From: Streptomyces sp. NBRC 110611 | GTDB taxonomy: Bacteria > Actinomycetota > Actinomycetes > Streptomycetales > Streptomycetaceae | Length of the DNA stretch: 64,000 nt | Direction: 5' to 3' | Assembly (NCBI RefSeq): GCF_001590865.1 | Contig: NZ_BBUY01000005.1 | Coordinates: forward strand, 124,001-188,000 | Shown: positions 8,886 through 19,023 of the stretch, piece after piece | Layout of the letters: each line of letters begins with the position of its first letter | How positions within the stretch are numbered: position 1 is the first letter of the stretch | Program-made: the position numbers and the translations under genes | The notes under the pieces: generated by a model | What the model was told of the DNA's origin: nothing | Databases searched by the model: none | Seen by the model: only the letters and a program-made list of their open reading frames with translations

Positions 8886-9341
8886 TCAGATGAGCTCGGT
8901 GACGGTGCCGCCGGCGGCGGCGATCTTCTCCTTGGCGGAGCCGGAAACGGCGTCAACCGTCACCTGCAGCGCCACGGAGATCTCGCCCTGGCCCAGGACC
9001 TTGACGAGCTCGTTCTTGCGCACCGCGCCCTTGGCGACCAGGTCGGCCACCGTGACCTCGCCACCCTGCGGGTAGAGCGCGGCCAGCTTCTCCAGGTTCA
9101 CGACCTGGAACTGCTTGTGAGCGGGGTTCTTGAAGCCCTTCAGCTTCGGGAGGCGCATGTGGAGGGGCATCTGCCCACCCTCGAAGCGCTCCGGAACCTG
9201 GTAACGGGCCTTGGTGCCCTTGGTACCACGACCAGCGGTCTTACCCTTGGACGCCTCACCACGACCGACACGGGTCTTGGCGGTCTTGGCGCCCGGGGCG
9301 GGCCGGAGGTTGTGGACCTTCAGCGGGTTGGTCTCCGCCAT
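8886..9341 (-). CDS. rplO: 50S ribosomal protein L15
   Basis: L15 is a late-assembly 50S protein threading through domains of 23S rRNA. The 151-residue product begins [19 protein letters not shown] and has the Gly/Lys-rich [17 protein letters not shown] segment and the C-terminal globular part. I use the ATG at 9341, which matches homologues. It follows rpmD directly, with one base between the rpmD stop and this ATG. It is the last ribosomal gene of the spc operon before the hairpin. Confidence 0.97.
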   Translation of the reverse strand: MAETNPLKVHNLRPAPGAKTAKTRVGRGEASKGKTAGRGTKGTKARYQVPERFEGGQMPLHMRLPKLKGFKNPAHKQFQVVNLEKLAALYPQGGEVTVADLVAKGAVRKNELVKVLGQGEISVALQVTVDAVSGSAKEKIAAAGGTVTELI

Positions 9342-9342
9342 G

Positions 9343-9525
9343 TCAGTCGACCTCCTTGACCGACACGAGGTGGCGGACGGTGTGCACCATGCCGCGGTAC
9401 TCGGGACGGTCCTCCTTGACAACCACGTCGTTGATCTTCTTCAGACCGAGCGAACGCAGGGTGTCGCGGTGGTTCTGCTTGCTGCCGATGATGGACTTGA
9501 TCTGGGTGATCTCGAGGCGAGCCAT
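9343..9525 (-). CDS. rpmD: 50S ribosomal protein L30
   Basis: L30 binds 23S rRNA near the 5S RNP. The product is 60 residues, [21 protein letters not shown] to the C-terminal HLVSVKEVD, the normal size for the bacterial protein. Its ATG at 9525 overlaps the rpsE stop (TAATG), so it is translationally coupled to rpsE. The longer frame upstream is the rpsE gene in another phase. Confidence 0.97.
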   Translation of the reverse strand: MARLEITQIKSIIGSKQNHRDTLRSLGLKKINDVVVKEDRPEYRGMVHTVRHLVSVKEVD

Positions 9526-10127
9526 TACGCGCTCACCCCAGCCCGCGCCCGCAGCAGAGCGGCGGGAGCAACGTCCTCCAGCGGCAGGCCACGACGGGCC
9601 GCGATCTCCTCGGGGCGCTGAAGGCCCTGAAGCGCGGTCACCGTGGCGTGCACGATGTTGATCGGGTTCGCCGAACCGAGCGACTTGCTCAGTACGTCGT
9701 GGATGCCCGCGCACTCCAGAACGGCACGCACGGGGCCACCGGCGATCACACCGGTACCGGGGGAAGCCGGCTTGAGCAGGACGACGCCCGCGGCCTTCTC
9801 GCCCTGGATCGGGTGCGGGATGGTGCCCTGGATACGGGGGACCTTGAAGAAGTTCTTCTTGGCCTCTTCCACGCCCTTGGCGATGGCAGCCGGAACTTCC
9901 TTGGCCTTGCCGTAACCGACACCTACGGTGCCGTCACCGTCGCCCACCACGACCAGCGCGGTGAAGCTGAAACGACGACCACCCTTGACAACCTTGGCGA
10001 CGCGGTTGATCGCGACAACGCGCTCAACGTACGCGGTCTTCTCGGCGGCAGCGCCACCGTCGCGACCCTTCCGGTCCCGCCGCTCGCCGCCACCGGCACC
10101 GCTCCCGCGGCGCTGGGGTCCAGCCAT
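9525..10127 (-). CDS. rpsE: 30S ribosomal protein S5
   Basis: S5 lines the mRNA entry channel and affects decoding fidelity. The 200-residue product has a Gly/Arg-rich N-terminal extension (about 25 residues). The double-stranded RNA-binding S5 domain follows ([23 protein letters not shown]..), then the C-terminal domain ([20 protein letters not shown]). Spectinomycin-resistance mutations map near [10 protein letters not shown] in this family; the sequence here looks wild type. It lies 46 bp after rplR. Confidence 0.98.
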   Translation of the reverse strand: MAGPQRRGSGAGGGERRDRKGRDGGAAAEKTAYVERVVAINRVAKVVKGGRRFSFTALVVVGDGDGTVGVGYGKAKEVPAAIAKGVEEAKKNFFKVPRIQGTIPHPIQGEKAAGVVLLKPASPGTGVIAGGPVRAVLECAGIHDVLSKSLGSANPINIVHATVTALQGLQRPEEIAARRGLPLEDVAPAALLRARAGVSA

Positions 10128-10173
10128 TGGAATTACCTCTCTCTGTTACGTCCGCTAGCTCCGGAACCGGGGC

Positions 10174-10557
10174 TCAGAACTTCAGCCCGGCTTCGCGGGC
10201 GGCGTCGGCCAGAGCGGCAATCCGCCCGGCGTACTGCTTGCCACCGCGGTCGAACACGACGGCCTCGACACCGGCGGCCTTGGCACGCTCGGCAACCAGG
10301 GCGCCGACCTTCTTGGCCTGGGCGCTCTTGTCGCCCTCGCCACCACGGATCGACGCGTCCAGGGTCGACGCAGAGGCCAGCGTGTGGCCCTTGATGTCGT
10401 CGATGACCTGGGCGAAGATGCCGCGGTTGGACCGCGTCACGACCAGACGGGGACGCTCCGCGGTACCCGAAATCCGCTTGCGGATGCGGATGTGGCGACG
10501 CTTGGCGGCGGCGCGCTTGTAGGCGTCACCCTTCGCGATCTTCACACCGTATGCCAT
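10174..10557 (-). CDS. rplR: 50S ribosomal protein L18
   Basis: L18 brings 5S rRNA into the 50S central protuberance. The product is 127 residues, with an Arg/Lys-rich N-terminus ([23 protein letters not shown]) and the conserved [12 protein letters not shown] and [21 protein letters not shown] segments. It begins 3 bp after the rplF stop, which fits a single transcript and coupled translation. Confidence 0.97.
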   Translation of the reverse strand: MAYGVKIAKGDAYKRAAAKRRHIRIRKRISGTAERPRLVVTRSNRGIFAQVIDDIKGHTLASASTLDASIRGGEGDKSAQAKKVGALVAERAKAAGVEAVVFDRGGKQYAGRIAALADAAREAGLKF

Positions 10558-10560
10558 GGC

Positions 10561-11100
10561 TTACTTACCAGCCTTTCCGACCTTGCGGCGGATGACCTCG
10601 CCGGCGTACTTGACGCCCTTGGCCTTGTACGGGTCAGGCTTGCGCAGCTTGCGGATGTTCGCCGCCACCTCGCCGACCTTCTGCTTGTCGATGCCCTCGA
10701 CGCTGAGCTTGGTCGGGGACTCGACCTTGAACGAGATGCCCTCGGGGGCCTCGATCAGGATCGGGTGGCTGTAGCCCAGGGAGAACTCCAGGTTGGAGCC
10801 CTTGGCCTGGACGCGGTAACCGACACCGCTGATCTCAAGGTTCTTGCTGTAGCCCTGGGTCACACCGGTGATCATGTTCGCCACCAGCGTGCGGGACAGG
10901 CCGTGCAGGGCCTTGTTCTGACGCTCGTCGTTCGGGCGGGTGACGTTGATGACGCCGTCCTCACCCTTGGCGACCTCGATGGGCGCCGCGACGGTGTGCG
11001 AAAGGGAGCCCTTGGGACCCTTCACGTTGACCGTGCGGCCCTCGATAGTGACGTCCACACCAGCGGGAACCTGGATGGGCAGCTTGCCAATGCGCGACAT
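10561..11100 (-). CDS. rplF: 50S ribosomal protein L6
   Basis: L6 binds at the base of the factor-binding stalk near the sarcin-ricin loop. The 179-residue product starts [21 protein letters not shown] and has the two repeated L6 domains and the signature [20 protein letters not shown]. The C-terminus ([18 protein letters not shown]) is typical. I place the start at 11100; a Ser/Glu-rich extension upstream is not part of the family. It lies 22 bp after rpsH. Confidence 0.97.
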   Translation of the reverse strand: MSRIGKLPIQVPAGVDVTIEGRTVNVKGPKGSLSHTVAAPIEVAKGEDGVINVTRPNDERQNKALHGLSRTLVANMITGVTQGYSKNLEISGVGYRVQAKGSNLEFSLGYSHPILIEAPEGISFKVESPTKLSVEGIDKQKVGEVAANIRKLRKPDPYKAKGVKYAGEVIRRKVGKAGK

Positions 11101-11122
11101 TAGCTCTTCCTCCGTTCCCGGG

Positions 11123-11521
11123 TTACCAGACGTAGGCGAGGACTTCCCCACCCACGCCCTTCTTCTGCGCCTGCTGGCCGGTGAGGAGACCGTGCGACGT
11201 GGAGATGATCGCCACGCCCAGGCCGCCGAGCACCTTCGGCAGGTTGGTGGACTTTGCGTAGACCCGCAGGCCCGGCTTCGAGATCCGCTTGATACCGGCG
11301 ATCGAGCGCTCGCGGTTGGGACCGAACTTCAGGTCGAGGACGAGGTTCTTGCCAACCTCGGCGTCCTCGACACGCCAGCCGGTGATGTAACCCTCCTGCT
11401 GGAGGATCTCCGCGATGTGCGCCTTGATCTTGCTGTGCGGCATCGTCACGGTGTCGTGGTACGCCGAGTTCGCGTTCCGCAGACGGGTCAGCATGTCTGC
11501 GATGGGGTCAGTCATGGTCAT
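11123..11521 (-). CDS. rpsH: 30S ribosomal protein S8
   Basis: S8 is a primary 16S rRNA binder and, in E. coli, the translational repressor of the spc operon. The product is 132 residues, [18 protein letters not shown] to the C-terminal [13 protein letters not shown]. The second ATG (third codon) is an equally possible start. It is preceded by a 240-bp gap after rpsN, which is long for this operon and contains a large stem that could be an S8 target. Confidence 0.97.
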   Translation of the reverse strand: MTMTDPIADMLTRLRNANSAYHDTVTMPHSKIKAHIAEILQQEGYITGWRVEDAEVGKNLVLDLKFGPNRERSIAGIKRISKPGLRVYAKSTNLPKVLGGLGVAIISTSHGLLTGQQAQKKGVGGEVLAYVW

Positions 11522-11761
11522 GAATTGGCCTTCGGCCTCTCTCGCCGGGGTTTCCTATCTGCGCCATCCCTCTCCCCGATCTTTCGTCGGGACGGGTGCG
11601 GCGCGGGGACCTACGGCGTAGTAAGCGACGTTATGCGGGCTCGGCCCGCGGTCGGTCTCGGGCGGCGGGGCGCCCAAACCCCTCCACCCTACGGGAAAGG
11701 GGACGGGGCGCCCGCCGACCGATTGCTTACCGAGAGTCTCCGGGGAATCCCAACTGGGGGA
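11522..11761 (-). promoter_or_regulatory. Structured 240-bp gap between rpsN and rpsH
   Basis: No gene fits here. The transcript can form a long imperfect stem (CGGTCGG-tct-CGGGCG at 11649-11664 with CGCCCGCCGACCG at 11709-11721), plus smaller GC dyads. In an operon whose other genes are mostly within 50 bp of each other, such a gap suggests a control region, either a promoter for rpsH onward or a protein-binding leader. The function is inferred from position only. Confidence 0.45.
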
Positions 11762-11947
11762 TTACCAGGAGCTCTTGGTCACGCCCGGCAGCTCGCCACG
11801 GTGAGCCATCTCACGAAGGCACACGCGGCACAGGCCGAACTTGCGGTACACGGAGTGCGGACGACCGCAGCGCTGGCAGCGGGTGTACGCGCGCACGCCG
11901 AACTTGGGCTTGCGGGCAGCCTTGGCGATCAGAGCCTTCTTCGCCAT
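11762..11947 (-). CDS. rpsN: 30S ribosomal protein S14, zinc type (S14Z)
   Basis: The product is 61 residues, starting [20 protein letters not shown]. The zinc ribbon is C24-x2-C27 and C40-x2-C43. This is the short, zinc-dependent form that acts in the 30S head; the longer Cys-less paralogue is usually made under zinc starvation. It begins 2 bp after the rplE stop, so translation is probably coupled. The longer upstream frame is rplE in another phase. Confidence 0.96.
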   Translation of the reverse strand: MAKKALIAKAARKPKFGVRAYTRCQRCGRPHSVYRKFGLCRVCLREMAHRGELPGVTKSSW

Positions 11948-11949
11948 GC

Positions 11950-12510
11950 TCACGCCTCCTTGAACGGGAAGCCGAGGTGACGAAGGAGGGCGCGGCCCTC
12001 GTCGTCGTTGGTCGCCGTGGTGACCACGGTGATGTCCATACCCCGGGTACGGTCGATCTTGTCCTGGTCGATCTCGTGGAACATGACCTGCTCCGTGAGA
12101 CCGAAGGTGTAGTTGCCCCGACCGTCGAACTGCTTCGGGGACAGACCACGGAAGTCGCGGATGCGCGGCAGCGCCAGCGACAGCAGGCGGTCCAGGAACT
12201 CCCACATGCGGTCACCGCGGAGGGTGACGTGGGCACCGATCGGCTGGCCCTCGCGCAGCTTGAACTGCGCGATGGACTTACGGGCCTTGGTGACGGCCGG
12301 CTTCTGGCCGGTGATCGTGGTGAGGTCGCGGATGGCGCCCTCGATCAGCTTGGAGTCGCGGGCGGCGTCGCCCACACCCATGTTGACCACGATCTTGGTC
12401 AGACCGGGGATCTGCATGACGTTCTCGTAGGAGAACTCGTCCTTCAGCTTCCCGGCGATCTCTTCGCGGTAGCGCGTCTTGAGACGCGGCGCGTTGGTGG
12501 TGGCAGTCAT
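11950..12510 (-). CDS. rplE: 50S ribosomal protein L5
   Basis: L5 is part of the 5S RNP and contacts the P-site tRNA. The 186-residue product has the conserved [37 protein letters not shown] and [19 protein letters not shown] segments. The length is normal. Its ATG overlaps the rplX stop (TGATG), which implies coupled translation. Confidence 0.98.
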   Translation of the reverse strand: MTATTNAPRLKTRYREEIAGKLKDEFSYENVMQIPGLTKIVVNMGVGDAARDSKLIEGAIRDLTTITGQKPAVTKARKSIAQFKLREGQPIGAHVTLRGDRMWEFLDRLLSLALPRIRDFRGLSPKQFDGRGNYTFGLTEQVMFHEIDQDKIDRTRGMDITVVTTATNDDEGRALLRHLGFPFKEA

Positions 12511-12833
12511 CAGATGTCCTCACCGGTCCGCTTGGCAACGCGGATCTTGTTGCCCTCGTCGTCGAAGCGGTACCCGACGCGGGTGACGACCTTCTTGCCG
12601 TCCTTCTCCACGACCAGCTGGACGTTGGAGACGTGGACGGGGGCCTCGGTCGTCACGATGCCGCCGGTCTTCGAACCACGAGCGGTCTGTCCGGCCTTGG
12701 TGTGCTTCTTGACCCGGTTGACACCCTCGACCAGGACGCGGTCCTCGCGGGGGAAGGCCTGGATGACCTTGCCCTGCTTGCCCTTGTCCTTACCGGTGAT
12801 GACCTGGACCAGGTCGCCCTTCTTGATCTTCAT
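12510..12833 (-). CDS. rplX: 50S ribosomal protein L24
   Basis: L24 is an assembly initiator protein near the exit tunnel. The product is 107 residues with an N-terminal KOW motif ([25 protein letters not shown]). The central [12 protein letters not shown] is also typical of the family. It starts 3 bp after the rplN stop and overlaps rplE at its end. Confidence 0.98.
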   Translation of the reverse strand: MKIKKGDLVQVITGKDKGKQGKVIQAFPREDRVLVEGVNRVKKHTKAGQTARGSKTGGIVTTEAPVHVSNVQLVVEKDGKKVVTRVGYRFDDEGNKIRVAKRTGEDI

Positions 12834-12836
12834 CGG

Positions 12837-13205
12837 TTACAGCACCTCCGGCGCGAGCGAGATGATCTTCATGAACTTCTTCTCGCGCAGCTCACGGCCC
12901 ACGGGGCCGAAGATACGGGTGCCGCGGGGGTCGCCATCGTTCTTGAGGATGACGGCCGCGTTCTCGTCGAAGCGGATGTACGAGCCGTCCGGACGGCGGC
13001 GCTCCTTGACGGTACGAACGATGACCGCCTTGACGACGTCACCCTTCTTCACGTTGCCACCGGGGATCGCGTCCTTGACGGTGGCAACGATGACGTCACC
13101 GATGCCCGCGTAGCGGCGACCGGAACCACCGAGAACACGGATGCAAAGGATTTCCTTCGCACCAGTGTTGTCGGCGACACGCAGTCGCGACTCCTGCTGG
13201 ATCAC
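12837..13205 (-). CDS. rplN: 50S ribosomal protein L14
   Basis: L14 lies at the subunit interface and binds the silencing factor RsfS. The product is 122 residues, [20 protein letters not shown] through [18 protein letters not shown] to the C-terminal [13 protein letters not shown]. It is the first gene of the spc operon. It is separated from rpsQ by 98 bp containing two consecutive hairpins. Confidence 0.98.
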   Translation of the reverse strand: MIQQESRLRVADNTGAKEILCIRVLGGSGRRYAGIGDVIVATVKDAIPGGNVKKGDVVKAVIVRTVKERRRPDGSYIRFDENAAVILKNDGDPRGTRIFGPVGRELREKKFMKIISLAPEVL

Positions 13206-13233
13206 GTCTATCTCCTGTTTGTCTGCCGGTTCC

Positions 13234-13301
13234 CCCGGGGCAGTTCAGCGAACTGCCCCGGGAGCCTGGCGGAACGAACTCCGAGGGAATACCCCTCGGA
13301 G
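13234..13301 (-). terminator. Two tandem hairpins at the S10/spc operon boundary
   Basis: On the transcript, the first stem comes 2 nt after the rpsQ stop (CTCCGAGGG / CCCTCGGAG, 9 bp, 5-nt loop, 13279-13301). The second follows 16 nt later (CCCGGGGCAGTTC / GAACTGCCCCGGG, 13 bp, 3-nt loop, 13234-13262). They fall exactly where the E. coli S10 operon ends and spc begins, so termination, attenuation or RNA processing is likely. Confidence 0.7.
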
Positions 13302-13303
13302 AA

Positions 13304-13585
13304 TTACTTGGCCTTCTCGAGGATCTCGACGACGCGCCAGCGCTTCGTCGCGGACAGCGGCCGGGTCTCCATGAGGAGGACGCGGTCGCCGACACCCGCG
13401 GCGTTCTGCTCGTCGTGCGCCTTGAGCTTGTTGGTACGGCGGATGACCTTGCCGTACAGCGCGTGCTTGACGCGGTCCTCGACGGCGACGACGACGGTCT
13501 TGTCCATCTTGTCGCTGACGACCAGACCCTCACGGGTCTTGCGGAAACCGCGCTCGTTCGTCTCAGTCACATTCTTCTCGCTCAT
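13304..13585 (-). CDS. rpsQ: 30S ribosomal protein S17
   Basis: S17 is a primary 16S rRNA binder at the base of the 30S body. The product is 93 residues with a polar N-terminal extension of about 20 residues, then the OB-fold core ([46 protein letters not shown]). Its ATG overlaps the rpmC stop (TGATG). It is the last gene of the S10 operon. Confidence 0.98.
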   Translation of the reverse strand: MSEKNVTETNERGFRKTREGLVVSDKMDKTVVVAVEDRVKHALYGKVIRRTNKLKAHDEQNAAGVGDRVLLMETRPLSATKRWRVVEILEKAK

Positions 13586-13809
13586 CAGGCGCTCTCCACC
13601 GTCTCGATGCCCAGCTCGCGCTCACGCATCAGGGTGTAGATCCGGGCGATGTCCTTGCGGACGGCCTTCAGCCGGCCGTGGTTCTCGAGCTGTCCGGTCG
13701 CCGCCTGGAAGCGGAGGTTGAACAGCTCCTCCTTGGCCTCACGAAGCTTGGCAACGAGGTCCTCGTTGCTCAGCTCGCGCAGCTCGGTCGCCTTGGTACC
13801 GGCCGCCAT
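13585..13809 (-). CDS. rpmC: 50S ribosomal protein L29
   Basis: L29 sits at the exit tunnel and forms part of the docking site for SRP and trigger factor. The product is 74 residues, starting [18 protein letters not shown], with the conserved [18 protein letters not shown] and [17 protein letters not shown] start it at the ATG at 13809, which overlaps the rplP stop (TGATG), rather than at the GTG one codon earlier. It is two helices long, as expected. Confidence 0.97.
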   Translation of the reverse strand: MAAGTKATELRELSNEDLVAKLREAKEELFNLRFQAATGQLENHGRLKAVRKDIARIYTLMRERELGIETVESA

Positions 13810-14228
13810 CACGACTCACCTGCCTCGCGCCGGACGATCCGGCACTTCATCGGAAGCTTGTGGGCGGCGCGGGTCAGCGCCTCCTTAGCAACCTTTTCGT
13901 TCGGGAAGGACAGCTCGAACATCACCCGACCGGGCTTGACGTTCGCGACCCACCACTCCGGAGAACCCTTACCGGAACCCATGCGGGTCTCGGCCGGCTT
14001 CTTCGTCAGCGGACGGTCGGGGTAGATGTTGATCCACACCTTGCCGCCACGCTTGATGTGACGGGTCATGGCGATACGAGCGGACTCGATCTGCCGGTTC
14101 GTCACGTAGGCCGGGGTGACGGCCTGGATTCCGTACTCACCGAAGGCCAGCTCGGTGCCACCCTTGGCCATGCCGTGGCGCTTCGGGTGGTGCTGCTTGC
14201 GGTGCTTGACCCTGCGAGGGATCAGCAT
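13809..14228 (-). CDS. rplP: 50S ribosomal protein L16
   Basis: L16 contacts A-site tRNA and stabilises the peptidyl transferase region. The product is 139 residues, [19 protein letters not shown] through [18 protein letters not shown] sequence (here [15 protein letters not shown]) to the C-terminal [14 protein letters not shown]. It begins 5 bp after the rpsC stop. Evernimicin and avilamycin resistance sites map in this family; nothing here suggests alteration. Confidence 0.98.
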   Translation of the reverse strand: MLIPRRVKHRKQHHPKRHGMAKGGTELAFGEYGIQAVTPAYVTNRQIESARIAMTRHIKRGGKVWINIYPDRPLTKKPAETRMGSGKGSPEWWVANVKPGRVMFELSFPNEKVAKEALTRAAHKLPMKCRIVRREAGES

Positions 14229-14233
14229 GTCGG

Positions 14234-15051
<818 letters not shown>

Positions 15052-15052
<1 letters not shown>

Positions 15053-15399
15053 TACCGGGTTCCTTCCTTGCTGCTGACGACCACGGTGATGTGGCTGGTC
15101 CGCTTGCGGATCCGGTAGGCACGGCCCTGGGCACGCGGACGGAACCGCTTCAGGGTCGGGCCCTCGTCGACGTACGCCTCGCTGATGAACAGCGTGGAGG
15201 CGTCCGTGTGGTCGTAGTTGTGCGCGGCGTTGGCAATGGCGCTGTCCAGCACCTTGCCCACCGGCACGCTCGCGGCCTGCGGGGCGAAACGCAGGACCGC
15301 CTGAGCCTCCGTGGCATCCATGCCACGGATGAGGTCCACCACGCGGCGGGCCTTCATGGGCGTGACGCGGATGTACCGCGCCTGGGCCCTGGCTTCCAT
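15052..15399 (-). CDS. rplV: 50S ribosomal protein L22
   Basis: L22 has a long loop lining the exit tunnel, where macrolides and stalling peptides act. The product is 115 residues, [20 protein letters not shown] to [21 protein letters not shown] prefer the ATG at 15399 to one 24 bp upstream. Homologues start here, and AAGGGA lies 6 nt before it. The intact loop gives no sign of macrolide-resistance change, although a polyketide cluster lies nearby. Confidence 0.96.
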
Positions 15400-15442
15400 G
15401 GTTGTCCCTTCGGTGTCAGTCATAGTCTTCGCACTCCGCCGA

Positions 15443-15724
15443 TCAGCGACGACGCGACTTGCGGTCGTCCTTCTCGTGGCCGCGGAAGGTGCGGGTCGGC
15501 GCGAACTCGCCGAGCTTGTGGCCGACCATCGACTCGGTGACGAACACCGGGACGTGCTTGCGGCCGTCGTGCACCGCGATCGTGTGGCCGAGCATGGCCG
15601 GGACGATCATCGAGCGGCGGGACCAGGTCTTGATGACGTTCTTGGTGCCGGCTTCGTTCTGGACATCCACCTTCTTGGCGAGGTGGTCGTCGACGAAGGG
15701 CCCCTTCTTGAGACTGCGCGGCAT
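15443..15724 (-). CDS. rpsS: 30S ribosomal protein S19
   Basis: S19 forms a complex with S13 in the 30S head. The product is 93 residues, starting [20 protein letters not shown], with the conserved [26 protein letters not shown] and [24 protein letters not shown]. Size and sequence are standard. It lies between rplB and rplV in the S10 operon order. Confidence 0.98.
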   Translation of the reverse strand: MPRSLKKGPFVDDHLAKKVDVQNEAGTKNVIKTWSRRSMIVPAMLGHTIAVHDGRKHVPVFVTESMVGHKLGEFAPTRTFRGHEKDDRKSRRR

Positions 15725-15736
15725 CTAAACCCGCTC

Positions 15737-16573
<837 letters not shown>

Positions 16574-16612
16574 TTCTCAGTCCTCGTCCGATTCCGGACG
16601 ACTCGGACTCCG

Positions 16613-16936
16613 TTAGGAGACCGGGCCGCCGAAGATGTCGATACGGTCGCCCTCGGCGAGGGTCACGATGGCGCGCTTGGTGTTGGCGCGCTTACCGAAA
16701 CCGGTGCGGGTGCGCTTGCGCTTGCCCTGCCGGTTGATCGTGTTGACCCCGGTGACCTTGACCGAGAAGACCGCCTCGACGGCCTGCTTGATCTGGGTCT
16801 TGTTGGCACGCGGGTCGACGACGAACGTGTACTTGTTCTCGTCCAGCAGCGCGTAGCTCTTCTCCGACACGACCGGCTTGACGAGCACGTCACGCGGGTC
16901 GGTGAAGGTCTTGCTGGTGACGACGGCCTCGGTCAT
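16613..16936 (-). CDS. rplW: 50S ribosomal protein L23
   Basis: L23 is the main exit-tunnel docking site for trigger factor and SRP. The product is 107 residues with [21 protein letters not shown] near the N-terminus, then [21 protein letters not shown] and the loop [19 protein letters not shown]. Its ATG overlaps the rplD stop (TGATG), so the pair is translationally coupled. Confidence 0.98.
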   Translation of the reverse strand: MTEAVVTSKTFTDPRDVLVKPVVSEKSYALLDENKYTFVVDPRANKTQIKQAVEAVFSVKVTGVNTINRQGKRKRTRTGFGKRANTKRAIVTLAEGDRIDIFGGPVS

Positions 16937-17589
16937 CAGGCGTCGCTCCCTTCGGTCTCAGCGTTGGCCTTGGGGCCAGACACGAAGGACTCGAAGGCGG
17001 CCTTGGTGAAGACCACGTCGTCGGAGACGAGCACGTCGTACGTGTTCAGCTGGCCCGGCTCCAGGATGTGGACCTGGGGCAGGTTGCGGGCGGAGAGCCA
17101 CGCGGCCTCGTCGCTGCGCTCGGCGACCAGGAGCACGTTCTTGCGCTCGCTGACCTTGCCCAGCAGGGACTTGGCGGCCTTGGTGGAAACCGCGCCCTCG
17201 ACCACGCCGGAAACGACGTGGATGCGGCTGTGGCGGGCCCGGTCGGTGAGGGCACCGCGCAGGGCGGCGGCCTTCATCTTCTTCGGGGTCCGCTGGCTGT
17301 AGTCACGCGGCACGGGGCCGTGGACGATGCCACCGCCGGCGAACTGCGGCGCACGGGTCGAACCCTGACGCGCCCGGCCGGTGCCCTTCTGGCGGTACGG
17401 CTTCTTGCCACCGCCGCGGACCTCGCCGCGGGTCTTGGTCTTGTGCGTGCCCTGACGGGCCGCGGCCAGCTGCGCGACAACGACCTGGTGGATCAGCGGA
17501 ACGCTGACCTTGGCGTCGAAGATCTCCGCGGGGAGCTCGACGGACCCGGCCTTGTCGCCTGCCGGCGAAAGGATGTCAATGGTGCTCAT
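16936..17589 (-). CDS. rplD: 50S ribosomal protein L4
   Basis: L4 reaches into the exit tunnel. In E. coli it also represses the S10 operon by binding its leader. The product is 217 residues, with the tunnel loop around [21 protein letters not shown] and [20 protein letters not shown]. The C-terminal half is globular. It lies 8 bp after rplC. Whether the leader upstream of rpsJ here is an L4 target is unknown. Confidence 0.98.
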   Translation of the reverse strand: MSTIDILSPAGDKAGSVELPAEIFDAKVSVPLIHQVVVAQLAAARQGTHKTKTRGEVRGGGKKPYRQKGTGRARQGSTRAPQFAGGGIVHGPVPRDYSQRTPKKMKAAALRGALTDRARHSRIHVVSGVVEGAVSTKAAKSLLGKVSERKNVLLVAERSDEAAWLSARNLPQVHILEPGQLNTYDVLVSDDVVFTKAAFESFVSGPKANAETEGSDA

Positions 17590-17597
17590 CGGTTACC

Positions 17598-18242
17598 TCA
17601 GGCCCCCTTGGCCGCGGTACGGACCAGGACGAGGCCGCCGTTCGGACCAGGAACTGCGCCCTTGATGAGCAGCAGACCCTTCTCCGCGTCAACGGCGTGG
17701 ACGGTCAGGTTCTGGGTGGTGACCCGCTCATTGCCCATACGGCCGGCCATCCGCATGCCCTTGAACACGCGGCCCGGGGTGGCGCAGCCACCGATGGAGC
17801 CCGGCTTACGGTGCACGCGGTGCGCACCGTGCGAGGCCTTGCCGCCGCCGAAGCCGTGACGCTTCATGACACCGGCGAAGCCCTTGCCCTTGCTCTTGCC
17901 GGTCACGTCCACCTTGGCGCCGGACTCGAAGGTCTCAGCGGTCAGCTCCTGGCCGAGGGTGTACTCGGACGCATCCGTGGTACGGACCTCGACGAGGTGA
18001 CGACGGGGGGTGACGTCGGCCTTCGCGAAGTGGCCCTTGAGGGGCTTGTTCACCTTGCGCGGGTCGATCTCGCCGAAGGCGATCTGGACGGAGTCGTAGC
18101 CGTCCTTGTCATTGGTGCGCACCTGGGTAACGACGCAGGGGCCGGCCTTCACCACGGTCACCGGGACGACACGGTTGTTCTCGTCCCAGACCTGGGTCAT
18201 GCCGAGCTTCTCGCCCAGGATGCCCTTGATCTGCTTAGCCAT
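17598..18242 (-). CDS. rplC: 50S ribosomal protein L3
   Basis: L3 is a core protein whose loop reaches the peptidyl transferase centre. The product is 214 residues, [20 protein letters not shown] through [22 protein letters not shown] and [20 protein letters not shown]. The [11 protein letters not shown] loop is the region where pleuromutilin and linezolid resistance changes arise; it looks normal for an actinomycete. It lies 14 bp after rpsJ. Confidence 0.98.
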   Translation of the reverse strand: MAKQIKGILGEKLGMTQVWDENNRVVPVTVVKAGPCVVTQVRTNDKDGYDSVQIAFGEIDPRKVNKPLKGHFAKADVTPRRHLVEVRTTDASEYTLGQELTAETFESGAKVDVTGKSKGKGFAGVMKRHGFGGGKASHGAHRVHRKPGSIGGCATPGRVFKGMRMAGRMGNERVTTQNLTVHAVDAEKGLLLIKGAVPGPNGGLVLVRTAAKGA

Positions 18243-18256
18243 CTCTTCCGCGCCTC

Positions 18257-18565
18257 TCAGAGCTTGATCTCGATGTCAACGCCGGCCGGAAGGTCCAGGC
18301 GCATCAGCGAGTCAACGGTCTTGGGCGTCGGGTCGAGGATGTCGATCAGGCGCTTGTGCGTGCGCATCTCGAAGTGCTCGCGCGAGTCCTTGTACTTGTG
18401 CGGCGACTTGATGACGCAGTACACGTTCTTCTCAGTGGGCAGCGGCACCGGGCCCGCGACCGACGCACCAGTGCGGGTCACCGTCTCGACGATCTTCTTC
18501 GCCGAGGAGTCGATGACCTCGTGGTCGTAGGCCTTGAGCCGGATGCGGATCTTCTGTCCCGCCAT
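18257..18565 (-). CDS. rpsJ: 30S ribosomal protein S10 (NusE)
   Basis: S10 works in the 30S head and, as NusE, in transcription antitermination. The product is 102 residues, [20 protein letters not shown] to [12 protein letters not shown], the standard length. The frame is open upstream, but the ATG at 18565 matches all homologues. It is the first gene of the S10 operon. The str operon genes (rpsL, rpsG, fusA, tuf) are not upstream of it; a secondary-metabolism cluster begins instead. Confidence 0.98.
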   Translation of the reverse strand: MAGQKIRIRLKAYDHEVIDSSAKKIVETVTRTGASVAGPVPLPTEKNVYCVIKSPHKYKDSREHFEMRTHKRLIDILDPTPKTVDSLMRLDLPAGVDIEIKL

Positions 18566-19023
18566 GGCTACTTCGTAGTCCTGTCTCTCGTAACGCTCTG
18601 GGACCCGGCGGGGACAACACTCTTCTCCGACCCTTCGACCCACGCGGTCGGGCGTGTCGCGCCCCTTCTCGTAGCTCCCCGCACAGGAGATCCTTCAAGA
18701 AGGAAGAGGCAGGGGAAGAACACCCACCGGGCGCCTGGCCGAGGCACCCCGCTGACGCTTCCCGGAAGATTCCCGTATTTCCGACCCTGAGAAGGGACGA
18801 CGAATACCTGGGACTCGCTTCCGGTCCTCCCGGCGGGAGGCGCGCAGCATCGGCACTCAACCGAGCAACCCATGCAGTGTGCCATACGGGCGAAACACGC
18901 GCCAATCCAGACCGCCGGGCCGGACCGAGAACGAGCTGGGCACGGCGCGCAACCATGTGTGAGGCGAAACACGCGCCAATCCAGACCGCCGGGCCGGACC
19001 GAGAACCGTATGAGGCGAGACTC
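18566..19023. other. 458-bp gap: S10 operon leader, then repeat-bearing junction with the gene cluster
   Basis: No convincing gene lies here. The part next to rpsJ (about 18,566-18,800) is probably the S10 leader. On the transcript it can form CCTTC-TT-GAAGG (18692-18703), GGGCG-TGTCG-CGCCC near 18,655 and a CTTCC/GGAAG dyad. No clear -35/-10 pair was found by eye. The far part (18,889-19,006) carries two copies of a 44-bp direct repeat. The P450 gene on the other side is also transcribed toward rpsJ, so read-through into the leader is possible unless something in this gap stops it. Confidence 0.6.
18889..19006. repeat. Two 44-bp direct repeats, 74-bp period
   Basis: Identical 44-bp copies lie at 18889-18932 and 18963-19006, beginning GGCGAAACACGCGCCAATCC and ending GGCCGGACCGAGAAC. 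They are separated by 30 bp. A third, broken copy seems to start after the second (TGAGGCGAGA near 19,011) and runs into the P450 stop codon. They lie exactly between core genome and gene cluster. They could be a dispersed Streptomyces repeat, or a scar of the event that joined the two parts. Confidence 0.85.

Noticed and set aside
13807..13812. GTG one codon before the rpmC ATG as start
   Set aside because: The ATG overlaps the rplP stop as TGATG, the pattern used by other pairs in this operon, and gives the usual 74 residues.
18889..19020. Repeats with 30-bp spacing that could suggest a CRISPR array
   Set aside because: Only two full copies of 44 bp plus a fragment, one spacer, no cas genes, and no further repeats nearby.
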